This document shows positions 1-6,724 of a DNA stretch of 34,892 nt, in pieces. Below the pieces are notes generated by a model. The model saw only the letters and a list, made by a program, of their open reading frames with translations, was not told the origin of the DNA and searched no databases. A program made the translations under genes and the position numbers. The stretch comes from Gemmiger formicilis. GTDB lineage: Bacteria > Bacillota > Clostridia > Oscillospirales > Ruminococcaceae. Each line of letters begins with the position of its first letter. Position 1 is the stretch's first letter. The stretch lies in contig NZ_WQOH01000036.1 in the NCBI RefSeq assembly GCF_018784445.1, positions 114,938 through 149,829 of the forward strand, in the 5' to 3' direction.

Positions 1-1
1 T

Positions 2-1030
2 AGCACTTCCGAAGATTGCATGATGACCTTGCAGACAGCCGAGACATTGATACGACGCTGTTTTGAGGAACTTGACCAAGGCGGCTTTGTTTCGTTTGCT
101 TTTCAGGGCGGAGAACCAACCTTAGCAGGGCTGGATTTCTTTCTGTTCTTTACGCAGACAGTGCGAAAGTACAACCAAAAGTGTGTAACGGTGCAGTATG
201 CCATCCAGACAAACGGCCTTGCTGTTGCCGAAGAATGGGCGAAATTTTTCCGCGAAGAAAACTTCCTTGTTGGTATCAGCTTAGACGGTACTCCAGATGT
301 ACATGATGCTTTGCGCCCAGATGTTTCCGGCGACGGAACATGGACAAGGGTCATGCAGATGATCAAACTGCTGGAGCAGTATCATATCGAGTGCAACCTT
401 TTATGTGTTGTCACCAAGCGTCTGGCTAAAAAGGCGGAACGTGTGTATAAGTCTATGAAAGCAACGGGTGTGCGCTATCTCCAATTCATCCCTTGCTTAG
501 ACCCCTTGGGCGCGCAGCGAGGAATCGAAAATTACTCTCTTTCGCCGGAACTGTACGCGCAATTTTTGTGCGCCCTGTTTGACGCATGGTATCGTGACTG
601 GAAAACAGGTGTCTATGTCAGTGTTCGCCTGTTTGAAGATTATATACAGCTGCTCATGGGCGCACCGACGGGAACTTGCTCCACCACCGGCGCGTGCGGT
701 TCTTACATGGTTGTGGAGGGCAGTGGCGCTGTTTACCCGTGCGATTTTTACTGTTTGGACGAGTACAAACTCGGAACGATTCAAAATGACTCTTTACAAT
801 CGTTGCTTTTGGGGGAGAAAATGCGCATCTTTATAAAGGATGGCCGGAATGTCCCCGCAGAATGTCAGCAATGCAGATGGGTAAACCTATGTCACGGCGG
901 CTGCAAGCGTGACCGTAATACAGCAGACAAAGCCCAACGCAGTTACTATTGCAAGGCACTGCAAAAGTTTTTTGCCTACGCTGAACCCCGAATGCGTGAA
1001 ATGGCCCGTGCGGTGCAGATGTACCGCTGA
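2..1030 (+). CDS. Anaerobic sulfatase-maturating enzyme-type radical SAM/SPASM protein (5' truncated by window edge)
   Basis: Radical SAM enzyme of the anSME type, which in this family oxidises an active-site Cys or Ser of a sulfatase to formylglycine in the cytoplasm. The frame is open to the first base and ATG 20 is internal: about 40 N-terminal residues, including the CxxxCxxC that binds the SAM-linked 4Fe-4S cluster, should lie left of the window. Visible family signatures (numbering from ATG 20) are FQGGEPTLAGLDFF, GISLDGT, CLDPLG, the VYPCDFY segment with the proposed catalytic Asp242, and a C-terminal SPASM cluster region CxxCxWxxLCHGGCKRDR. The following CHR transporter gene starts 17 bases downstream, so they are probably co-transcribed. 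Related SPASM maturases of peptides are an alternative, but the DFY motif and the nearby hexosamine kinase favour sulfatase maturation. Confidence 0.85.
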   Translation, partial: STSEDCMMTLQTAETLIRRCFEELDQGGFVSFAFQGGEPTLAGLDFFLFFTQTVRKYNQKCVTVQYAIQTNGLAVAEEWAKFFREENFLVGISLDGTPDVHDALRPDVSGDGTWTRVMQMIKLLEQYHIECNLLCVVTKRLAKKAERVYKSMKATGVRYLQFIPCLDPLGAQRGIENYSLSPELYAQFLCALFDAWYRDWKTGVYVSVRLFEDYIQLLMGAPTGTCSTTGACGSYMVVEGSGAVYPCDFYCLDEYKLGTIQNDSLQSLLLGEKMRIFIKDGRNVPAECQQCRWVNLCHGGCKRDRNTADKAQRSYYCKALQKFFAYAEPRMREMARAVQMYR

Positions 1031-1047
1031 AAAGGAGACAGATTCTA

Positions 1048-1614
1048 TTGGACAAGAAAAATAAATATTGGCAGTTGTTCCTTTCTACCTTTAAACTCAG
1101 CGCGTGTACATTCGGCGGCGGGTTTGTCATTATCCCTCTCATGCGGGAGCGCTTTGTGAAAGAACTGCACTGGATTGAGGAGGAAGAAATGTTGGACCTG
1201 ACGGCCATAGCCCAGTCCAGCCCCGGCTCTATCGCCATCAATGCCTCTATTCTGGTGGGTTACCATGTGGCAGGAATCCCCGGTGCATTGATTACCGTAG
1301 TTGGTTCAGCACTGCCGCCGCTGATTATCATTTCCATCATTTCTGCTTTCTACCAAGCATTTCGCTCCAACAAGTATGTGAGCATGGCTATGGCCGGTAT
1401 GCTGGCCGGTGTGGCGGCAGTCATCTTTGATGTAGTCATCAATATGGCATGGCCCATTCTGAAAAAGAAGCGCCTGCTGCCCATCGCTGTGATGCTGGCG
1501 GCTTTCGTGGCGACTCGCTTTTTCTCCGTGAACATTATCCTGATTATTCTGGTCTGCGGTGTGATTGGTGCGTTGGATACGCTGTATCTGCAAAAGAAGG
1601 AGGTCGAGGAATGA
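1048..1614 (+). CDS. CHR (chromate transporter) family protein, short-chain subunit 1
   Basis: Integral membrane protein of 188 residues, the size of a single CHR domain. Firmicutes often encode ChrA as two such half-proteins that act as a pair. The N-terminal TFGGGFVIIPLM glycine motif and the SSPGSIAINAS segment are characteristic, followed by several hydrophobic helices. The start is TTG at 1048, chosen because AAAGGAGAC lies at 1031-1039. The stop overlaps the next gene's start (ATGA), so translation is probably coupled. Family members move chromate or sulfate, but the substrate here is unknown. Its place beside a sulfatase-maturase gene makes an anion such as sulfate worth considering, which is inference only. 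Confidence 0.85.
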   Translation: MDKKNKYWQLFLSTFKLSACTFGGGFVIIPLMRERFVKELHWIEEEEMLDLTAIAQSSPGSIAINASILVGYHVAGIPGALITVVGSALPPLIIISIISAFYQAFRSNKYVSMAMAGMLAGVAAVIFDVVINMAWPILKKKRLLPIAVMLAAFVATRFFSVNIILIILVCGVIGALDTLYLQKKEVEE

Positions 1615-2177
1615 TCTATCTGGAACTGTTCTGGAGTTTCTTTCAAGTCGGCCTGTTCAGCATCGGCGGCGGGTATGCAGCCATGCCTTTAATTCAAGAC
1701 CAAGTCGTGGATATTCACCCTTGGTTGACAATGACGGGGTTTGCCGACATTATGGCCATTGCTGAAATGACTCCCGGCCCTATCGCTCTTAACGCGGCAA
1801 CCTTTGTGGGAATTCAGGTGGCTGGGCTGCCGGGAGCGCTGATTGCCACTATCGGCTGTATCTTCCCATCCTGTGTCATTGTGATGACTTTGGCTTATGT
1901 GTACTACCGCTTCCGTGGCTTGAGCATTGTGCAGGGGGTTTTGGCAGGGCTGCGCCCCGCTGTAATCGCTATGATTGCCTCTGCCGGTATCTCGTTGATG
2001 ATTCTGGCACTATACGGCCAACGTACTCTTCCAGCAGATTTGAGCAGCTTTGACTTGATGGCGCTGGTAATTTTCCTTGCAGGCTTTTTCGTCCTGCGCA
2101 AGTGGAAGCCCAGCCCAATCAAGGTTATGGCGGGTGCCGCCGTGGCAGGCGTTGTGTTGTACAGCATCACGGCCTGA
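1611..2177 (+). CDS. CHR (chromate transporter) family protein, short-chain subunit 2
   Basis: Second half-size CHR protein, 188 residues from ATG 1611, overlapping the stop of the first gene by four bases. It repeats the same layout: the SIGGGYAAMPLIQDQ glycine motif near the N-terminus, the MTPGPIALNAATFVG proline-glycine segment, then hydrophobic helices to the end. The reading frame stays open far upstream, but ATG 1611 with GGAGG at 1599-1603 is the natural start and gives the same length as its partner. The two are expected to form a heterodimeric transporter. The kinase gene begins 26 bases after the stop. Confidence 0.85.
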   Translation: MIYLELFWSFFQVGLFSIGGGYAAMPLIQDQVVDIHPWLTMTGFADIMAIAEMTPGPIALNAATFVGIQVAGLPGALIATIGCIFPSCVIVMTLAYVYYRFRGLSIVQGVLAGLRPAVIAMIASAGISLMILALYGQRTLPADLSSFDLMALVIFLAGFFVLRKWKPSPIKVMAGAAVAGVVLYSITA

Positions 2178-2203
2178 TACAAAACCGAGAGGATGTATAT
2201 GAA

Positions 2204-3283
2204 ATGAACAAGATTTTAGCCGCGTGGGCGTGGAACGGCCCGGTGTCCGAGCCAATCGCCTATGGCGAAGGGCATATCAACCAGACGTATGCTCTCACCG
2301 AACAAGCAACGCAAAAACGCTATATTCTGCAAAAAATCAATACTGATACATTCAAAGACCCGGACGGTCTGATGGAAAATATTTGCGGTGTAACGGATTT
2401 TCTGCGCGAAAAGGCCAAACAGCGCGGGGCTGACCCGGAACGTGCCACGCTCCATGTTGCGCTGACCAAAGCTGGAAAGCCCTATTATAAGGCCGCCGAC
2501 GGCGGTTGTTGGCGTGTCTATGACTTCGTGGAGAACACCGTCTGCTTGCAGCAGGTGCAGTCCTCCGAAGATTTTTACCAAAGCGCCGTTGCTTTTGGCA
2601 ATTTCCAACACCAGCTTGCCGACTACCCGGCAAACACCCTGCATGAGACGATTCCTCACTTCCATGATACACCAAAACGCTTCGCGGACTTCCAGCGTGC
2701 TGTGGCTGAGGACCGCATGGGACGCGCCGCACAGGTACAGCGCGAAATTGAGTTTGTCCGCGCCCGTGAAGAGGATTATCATGTTATGGTGGACCTGCTG
2801 ACAGCGGGCAAACTGCCGTTGCGCGTCACCCACAACGACACCAAGCTGAACAATATCCTGTTCGACAAAACGACTGGGGAGGGGCTGTGTGTTATCGACC
2901 TCGACACTGTCATGCCGGGGCTGGCCGCGAACGATTTTGGCGATTCAATCCGTTTTGGCGCTAACCACTGCGCCGAGGATGAATCCGACCTCTCGAAAGT
3001 GAATTTCAGCATGGAACTGTTTGAAATTTACACCAAGGGCTTCTTGCAGGCAGCAGGTGAAGCGTTCACCCCGCTGGAAAAGCAGACCCTGCCGTGGGGT
3101 GCCAAACTGATGACGATGGAATGTGGTATGCGCTTCCTCGCCGATTATCTGGAGGGCGACCACTACTTTCACATCAACTACGAGACTCAAAACCTCAACC
3201 GCGCCCGAACCCAGTTCAAACTGACCGCCGACATGGAGAAAAGCTGGGATGTTATGCAGAAAATCATTGAGAAATATTGTTGA
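2204..3283 (+). CDS. NahK-like N-acetylhexosamine 1-kinase (APH fold; often misnamed mucin desulfatase)
   Basis: Cytoplasmic kinase of the aminoglycoside-phosphotransferase fold, 359 residues. The overall pattern resembles N-acetylhexosamine 1-kinases, which phosphorylate GlcNAc/GalNAc at C1 in host-glycan salvage. Visible marks are the N-terminal GEGHINQTY nucleotide-loop segment, the catalytic HNDTKLNN loop (His210, Asp212, Asn217) and the metal-binding IDLDT (Asp232/Asp234). ATG 2204 is preferred: it lies 26 bases after the CHR stop with GAGAGG upstream and matches the family N-terminus, whereas extension to 2102 would run into the CHR gene. Such kinases are sometimes annotated as mucin desulfatases, and finding one next to a sulfatase maturase fits use of sulfated host glycans. 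The exact sugar is not proven. Confidence 0.8.
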   Translation: MNKILAAWAWNGPVSEPIAYGEGHINQTYALTEQATQKRYILQKINTDTFKDPDGLMENICGVTDFLREKAKQRGADPERATLHVALTKAGKPYYKAADGGCWRVYDFVENTVCLQQVQSSEDFYQSAVAFGNFQHQLADYPANTLHETIPHFHDTPKRFADFQRAVAEDRMGRAAQVQREIEFVRAREEDYHVMVDLLTAGKLPLRVTHNDTKLNNILFDKTTGEGLCVIDLDTVMPGLAANDFGDSIRFGANHCAEDESDLSKVNFSMELFEIYTKGFLQAAGEAFTPLEKQTLPWGAKLMTMECGMRFLADYLEGDHYFHINYETQNLNRARTQFKLTADMEKSWDVMQKIIEKYC

Positions 3284-3347
3284 TAGATATTTGATGCTCT
3301 TTTTTCTGCGTTTTGCGTAATGCAAAATCGCGTTTTCTCCTTTTTAT

Positions 3348-3380
3348 AACGCCCGCGCCTGAAAAGCGCGGGCGTTTTTT
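3348..3380 (+). terminator. Rho-independent terminator of the maturase-CHR-kinase operon
   Basis: AACGCCCGCGC pairs with GCGCGGGCGTT around a CTGAAAA loop and is followed by a T run. It lies 65 bases after the kinase stop. Confidence 0.9.
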
Positions 3381-3548
3381 ACTCTACGTCGAGGTCAATA
3401 AGTTGAACACCGGGATTCTGGATGCCTTGGTGAAAAAGCACAGCGCAAGCTGTACATTTTACAACAATAGTGTAGAAAACATAGCCCCTTGCACTGGGCC
3501 ACCCTTACGCACCGAAATACGATGTAAGTATAGTTACATTACGTTTCA
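3381..3548 (+). other. Gap between two terminators, no gene supported
   Basis: One frame stays open here (about 3313-3612) but has no ribosome-binding site and runs through both terminators. Its VNKLNTGILDALVKK stretch is faintly like the C-terminal segment of large serine recombinases, so a decayed remnant is possible. I cannot support a gene. Confidence 0.3.
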
Positions 3549-3583
3549 GGCCCGACAGCCAAATTGGCTGTCGGGCCTTTTTT
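3549..3583 (+). terminator. Strong Rho-independent terminator
   Basis: A perfect 12-bp stem, GGCCCGACAGCC with GGCTGTCGGGCC (3549-3560 / 3566-3577), loop AAATT, followed by six T. It shields the downstream recombination module from left-side transcription. Confidence 0.9.
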
Positions 3584-3688
3584 GTGCTTGTCTTTTTGAA
3601 TATGCACGTTGAAACGATATTTTTATTGCGCTCGTGCACCTCCTTTTTGAGCTTCTATTCAATGAAACTCAAAATTTTGGAGGTAAAT

Positions 3689-4111
3689 ATGTCCAGAAAA
3701 AAGGATGCCAATAAATATTGGATTTATGGTGAGGATGCCGCACTGGCCGCGCAGTTTACCGCGTATTTGGCCACGGTGCTGAAGAACCGCAGGTTGACCT
3801 ATATCCGCCATCTGAAGAAGATTCAAAAGGTGGAATGTTCCTATGAATATGCTGCCGAAACCATTGAACACGTAGATTCCATCCGGGAGGAATCCTTGGA
3901 ATCTGCAGTAGAAGCCAAACTGATGTGGGAGGCTATCAAGCCCTATTTGCACAAGCTCTCCCCGAAAGAATGTGAGGTTATGATTTGCTTGTACATTGAC
4001 CGGCTTTCGATTGCCGATACGGCGACGAAGCTGAAAATCAAGCCTGACACCGTGAGTACGCACAAACACAATGCAATCAATAAAATCCGCAATGCAATGG
4101 GGGAACACTGA
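3689..4111 (+). CDS. Sigma-70 region 4-like regulator of an integrative element
   Basis: A 140-residue protein whose C-terminal half (about 88-137) reads as sigma-70 region 4: LSPKECEVMICLYIDRLS followed by a helix-turn-helix (about 106-133, DTATKLKIKPDTVSTH). It lacks regions 2 and 3, so it is not a full sigma factor. Tn916-like elements carry such a protein (ORF7 type) just before an HTH gene, xis and int, the same order as here. The start ATG 3689 has TTGGAGG at 3678-3684. It overlaps the next gene by one base. Its role is probably regulation of the element's transfer or excision genes. Confidence 0.75.
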   Translation: MSRKKDANKYWIYGEDAALAAQFTAYLATVLKNRRLTYIRHLKKIQKVECSYEYAAETIEHVDSIREESLESAVEAKLMWEAIKPYLHKLSPKECEVMICLYIDRLSIADTATKLKIKPDTVSTHKHNAINKIRNAMGEH

Positions 4112-4296
4112 TGGGAGCATATAGAGAACTGCTGGCACAGGCCAAAAAAGCCAACCACACCGCTATCCAAAAGCTGTATGAGCGCTACTACACATTGCTG
4201 CGCAGTTACAGCTTTGTAAATGGCCGCTTTGACGAAGATCTGTTTCAAACACAGGTCATTGAATTTCTGATTGCGGTTTCCAAATTTCGTATGTGA
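4111..4296 (+). CDS. Tn916 ORF8-like helix-turn-helix protein (HTH_16 type)
   Basis: A 61-residue protein starting at ATG 4111, one base into the stop of the sigma-like gene. The pattern AYRELLAQAKKANHTAIQKL then YSFVNGRFDEDL resembles the small conjugative-transposon HTH_16 proteins, which are of similar size and always sit behind an ORF7-type gene. The role is presumed regulatory. No catalytic residues are expected. It is slightly short at the C-terminus but not clearly broken. Confidence 0.7.
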   Translation: MGAYRELLAQAKKANHTAIQKLYERYYTLLRSYSFVNGRFDEDLFQTQVIEFLIAVSKFRM

Positions 4297-4825
4297 GCAG
4301 CGCGAAAAATAATTTTAATTTTTCCCTCAAGGTTTTTATTTTTGCAGAGTATATAAGTTATAGAGGGTGTTGAAAGGCCCTCTCCCCTTGAGAGAACCTT
4401 GAAAGCAGAATAACCAGACCATTGGCTACATAAATTCGATCTTGCCGCAACCCACGGAGCGACGGCAAGCAGACTCTAAGGCGTGTGCAGCGGTTTAGCT
4501 ATGATAGGATATTCCTGTCGCTATAAACGCGCTCACAGGCGCTCAGAGGGGCGGCGTGGAACACCGCCTATGCGATGAAAGGGTCGATCATTATGATACG
4601 CACCGTTGCGATACCCTCAAGGAATCGGCGGTACTGCCAACAATGTGGTACAGGACGCGGGCGCTGCTCCAGCAGCCGGGTCAATGGTCTGCCCTATATC
4701 CGGGAAGTAGTGTCGAATAGGATATACAATTTAATTTCAGATTATGGCGGTCACTTGTTTTCCACAGGTGACCGCCATGCTTGTGGAATTAAATCCGCAA
4801 TTATTTTTGAGAGGAGTTGACGATT
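4297..4825 (+). ncRNA. Structured non-coding region upstream of xis; candidate regulatory RNA or cis DNA region
   Basis: 529 bases without a convincing gene. It holds several inverted repeats: CTTGCCG/CGGCAAG (4441-4447 / 4463-4469), GGCGG/CCGCC around 4551-4570, GAGGG/CCCTC near 4363-4383, competing CTCAAGG/CCTTGAG segments, and a perfect 11-bp pair ATGGCGGTCAC/GTGACCGCCAT (4744-4754 / 4768-4778) just before xis. An 81-codon frame at 4575-4820 has no ribosome-binding site and no family resemblance. It may be a regulatory RNA, a transfer-related site or a leader of xis. The type given here is tentative. Confidence 0.35.
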
Positions 4826-5086
4826 ATGGGAGAACCATTTGGAAAGCGAGAAATTTTCCGAAAATACCCCGATGTAGTGGATGTACCACAGCTTTGCGAG
4901 ATGCTGGGCGGTTCGCGGCCCGTGAGTAAGAAAACGGCATATCGTATGCTGAATGCAGGGAAAATCAAGGCATTTCGCATCGGACGCAGTTACCGCATCC
5001 CCAAGGTAAACGTAATTCGCTTTTTGCAGAACGAAACACCCGAAGATTGCAACACTGTCAATGCGACAATCGACAGCGTGGAGTAA
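4826..5086 (+). CDS. xis: Excisionase-type helix-turn-helix protein
   Basis: A small basic DNA-binding protein of 86 residues. The segment from about 18 to 67 (VDVPQLCEMLGG, then KKTAYRMLNAGKIKAFRIG and SYRIPKVNVIRFL) is the HTH_17/excisionase DNA-binding domain, in which the wing RIGRSYRIPK contacts DNA. ATG 4826 is preferred over TTG 4817 because the GAGGAG at 4811-4816 is well spaced only for the ATG. It directs excision of the element together with the integrase encoded 66 bases downstream. A perfect 11-bp inverted repeat ends 47 bases upstream and may control it. Confidence 0.8.
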   Translation: MGEPFGKREIFRKYPDVVDVPQLCEMLGGSRPVSKKTAYRMLNAGKIKAFRIGRSYRIPKVNVIRFLQNETPEDCNTVNATIDSVE

Positions 5087-5152
5087 AAAGCGCATATCCG
5101 CTATCATATAGGTGTCACCATTACCGTCAGATAGTCGGAAAGGAGCAACGCA

Positions 5153-6427
5153 ATGAAAACGAAAGTTACAGGCTATCTTACGCAAAAACACGGATTCTAT
5201 TATGTCGTTCTGAATCTGCCCACAGATGAAAAAGGAAAGCGAAACCGCAAAACGCTGAGTACAGGGTTGTCCACCGACCGCAATGCAACCAAGGCCAAGG
5301 CGCTGCTCCTGACGATGATCCGCGAAGCCAATGCCGGAGAGGAAGTGCGTGGTGTAAACGAGCGTCAACCCAAAAGCCAAAACAAAACGGAAGATGAAAG
5401 ATGGAATTCACCTTGGCCGGGTATGCTGTTCTCGGATTACCTTGAATTTTGGTTGCAATGGAAACGCAAAAGCTGGGAAGAAGTTACTTATTCCGGCTAT
5501 TGCCAGAATGTCAGATCGTGGATTGAACCGTATTTTGCTAAACGGAAAGTACGTTTGAACGAAATCACAGTGCTGGATATTGAAATGTTCTACACACATG
5601 AAATCAACCAGCGCGGAGTAAGCGGAAACACCGTACTTCATTACCATGCCAACATCCGCAAGGCTTTATCTGACGCGGCAAAGCTCAAATTGATTCCCTA
5701 TAACCCTGCTGCCGAAGTGGAGCGCCCCAAAAAAGACAACTTTGTTGCCAGCTATTATTCAGCGGATGAATTAATGGAAGTGCTGCCTATTTTTGCAAAT
5801 ACCAAAATGGAACTTCCTGTCATGCTTGCTGCGTTCTATGGATTGCGCCGTAGCGAGGTAATCGGTCTGCAATGGTCGGCCATCGACTTTGAACGGAAAA
5901 TCGTCACGATTTCACGCACCTTTGAACGCATCAATGTGGATGGCAAAATGGTGGACGTTTCCAAGTGCCGTACAAAAAACAAGGCCAGCTTCCGCAGTTT
6001 GCCTCTGATTCCCGCAGTAGAACAGGCTTTACTGAAAGCCCAAAAACGCCAGCACCAGCAAATGAAACTTTGCGGCGGCAGCTACTGCAAGGAATATAAG
6101 GACTACATCTGCGTGGATGATATGGGTCATCTTGTGACCCCGGACTATGTGACACGGGTTTTCCGCGAAATGCTCTTAAAGAATGGTTTCCGCCCGATTC
6201 GTTATCATGACCTCCGCCACTCCTGCGCCAGTCTGCTCATCAAGAACAAAGTCACGATGAAAGAGGTACAGATGTGGCTGGGGCATTCCAGCTTTTCCAC
6301 CACGGCCAATATTTACGCCCACATTGACGTGGACAGCAAGATGGAAGCCGCGAATATGATTGCCAGCAAAATCAACCTTGGCGAACTTCCCGAAAAGAAG
6401 AAATCTCCCAAACGAAAAATCGCTTAG
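5153..6427 (+). CDS. int: Tyrosine recombinase, element integrase
   Basis: A 424-residue site-specific integrase that moves the element in and out of the chromosome. Domains: an N-terminal AP2-like arm-binding domain (about 1-50, VTGYLTQKHGFYYVVLNLP), a core-binding SAM-like domain (about 90-190) and the catalytic domain (about 200-400). All catalytic residues are visible: Arg232 in GLRRSE, His352 and Arg355 in HDLRH, His378 in LGHSS and nucleophile Tyr388 in NIYAHID. AAAGGAG lies just upstream of ATG 5153. The gene points towards tRNA-Leu 165 bases downstream, the classic layout for integration at a tRNA 3' end. It appears intact, so the element may still be excisable. Confidence 0.92.
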   Translation: MKTKVTGYLTQKHGFYYVVLNLPTDEKGKRNRKTLSTGLSTDRNATKAKALLLTMIREANAGEEVRGVNERQPKSQNKTEDERWNSPWPGMLFSDYLEFWLQWKRKSWEEVTYSGYCQNVRSWIEPYFAKRKVRLNEITVLDIEMFYTHEINQRGVSGNTVLHYHANIRKALSDAAKLKLIPYNPAAEVERPKKDNFVASYYSADELMEVLPIFANTKMELPVMLAAFYGLRRSEVIGLQWSAIDFERKIVTISRTFERINVDGKMVDVSKCRTKNKASFRSLPLIPAVEQALLKAQKRQHQQMKLCGGSYCKEYKDYICVDDMGHLVTPDYVTRVFREMLLKNGFRPIRYHDLRHSCASLLIKNKVTMKEVQMWLGHSSFSTTANIYAHIDVDSKMEAANMIASKINLGELPEKKKSPKRKIA

Positions 6428-6436
6428 GAGAAAAAC

Positions 6437-6486
6437 TCCGTTGGGCGAACTTGTCCGCCAAAACCAACGGAAAATAAATCCGTTTT
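6437..6486 (+). terminator. Hairpins after int, possible terminator
   Basis: Two overlapping inverted repeats: TCCGTTGG/CCAACGGA (6437-6444 / 6464-6471) and AACGGA/TCCGTT (6466-6471 / 6479-6484), the latter running into TTTT. They are mutually exclusive structures and a plausible weak terminator for int. Confidence 0.4.
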
Positions 6487-6548
6487 GTCTGCCATTTGGG
6501 TAAAAAGTGGCAGACAAAATGGCAGACAAGCCTAAATCTTGTCTGCCA
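6451..6548. repeat. Cluster of TGGCAGACAA decanucleotide repeats, candidate integrase arm sites
   Basis: Exact copies of TGGCAGACAA lie on plus at 6508-6517 and 6520-6529 and on minus at 6485-6494 and 6539-6548. A one-mismatch minus copy (TTGTCCGCCA) is at 6451-6460. The tRNA itself carries a one-mismatch copy (TCGTCTGCCA, 6650-6659). The position between int and the attachment tRNA suggests integrase or excisionase binding sites. Confidence 0.55.
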
Positions 6549-6551
6549 CAC

Positions 6552-6584
6552 AAAAAATACCTAAGCCGCTAAAAGGCTTAGGTA
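6552..6584 (-). terminator. Terminator of tRNA-Leu
   Basis: A perfect 10-bp stem TACCTAAGCC/GGCTTAGGTA (6558-6567 / 6575-6584) followed on the minus strand by a run of six T. It lies directly downstream of the tRNA. If the element boundary is the tRNA 3' end, this terminator belongs to the element. Confidence 0.85.
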
Positions 6585-6591
6585 TAAGGAA

Positions 6592-6675
6592 TGCCGGTGA
6601 TGGGGGTCGAACCCATACGGTGTCACCACCAACGGATTTTGAGTCCGTCTCGTCTGCCAATTCCAACACACCGGC
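6592..6675 (-). tRNA. tRNA-Leu (anticodon CAA)
   Basis: An 84-nt class II tRNA. Acceptor strands GCCGGTG and CACCGGC pair fully, with discriminator A. The D-arm (TTGGCAGAC), anticodon loop CTCAAAA within stem ACGGA/TCCGT, long variable arm and TTCGACCCC T-arm are all recognisable. CCA is not encoded. It reads UUG. The 3' end abuts the integrative element and has been regenerated intact. Confidence 0.93.
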
Positions 6676-6691
6676 GTGAAGGTACTTTGAT

Positions 6692-6720
6692 ATTATACCT
6701 GCATTGGGGGCAAATGTCAA
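6692..6720 (-). promoter_or_regulatory. Consensus sigma-A promoter of tRNA-Leu
   Basis: On the minus strand: TTGACA (6715-6720), 17-base spacer, TATAAT (6692-6697). A perfect match at ideal spacing, 17 bases before the tRNA 5' end. Confidence 0.9.
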
Positions 6721-6724
6721 GGGG

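Larger units (their letters stand above)
3689..6591. mobile_element. Right end of an integrative element inserted at tRNA-Leu(CAA)
   Basis: Module order (sigma-like, HTH, xis, int, tRNA 3' end) matches the recombination end of Tn916-like integrative elements. The right boundary is set at the tRNA 3' end. The left end is outside the window, so the element probably extends left through position 1 and may include the maturase-CHR-kinase genes. No conjugation genes are visible, so ICE and mobilizable element cannot be told apart. Confidence 0.7.

Noticed and set aside
3313-3612. Open frame with a faint serine-recombinase-like segment
   Set aside because: It has no start signal and crosses two terminators. 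At most a decayed remnant; the similarity is too weak to annotate.
4575-4820. 81-codon frame before xis
   Set aside because: No ribosome-binding site, no recognisable family, and it overlaps strong hairpins.
6508-6529. Tandem TGGCAGACAA copies considered as a CRISPR remnant
   Set aside because: The unit is only 10 bases, occurs in both orientations, and there are no spacers or cas genes.
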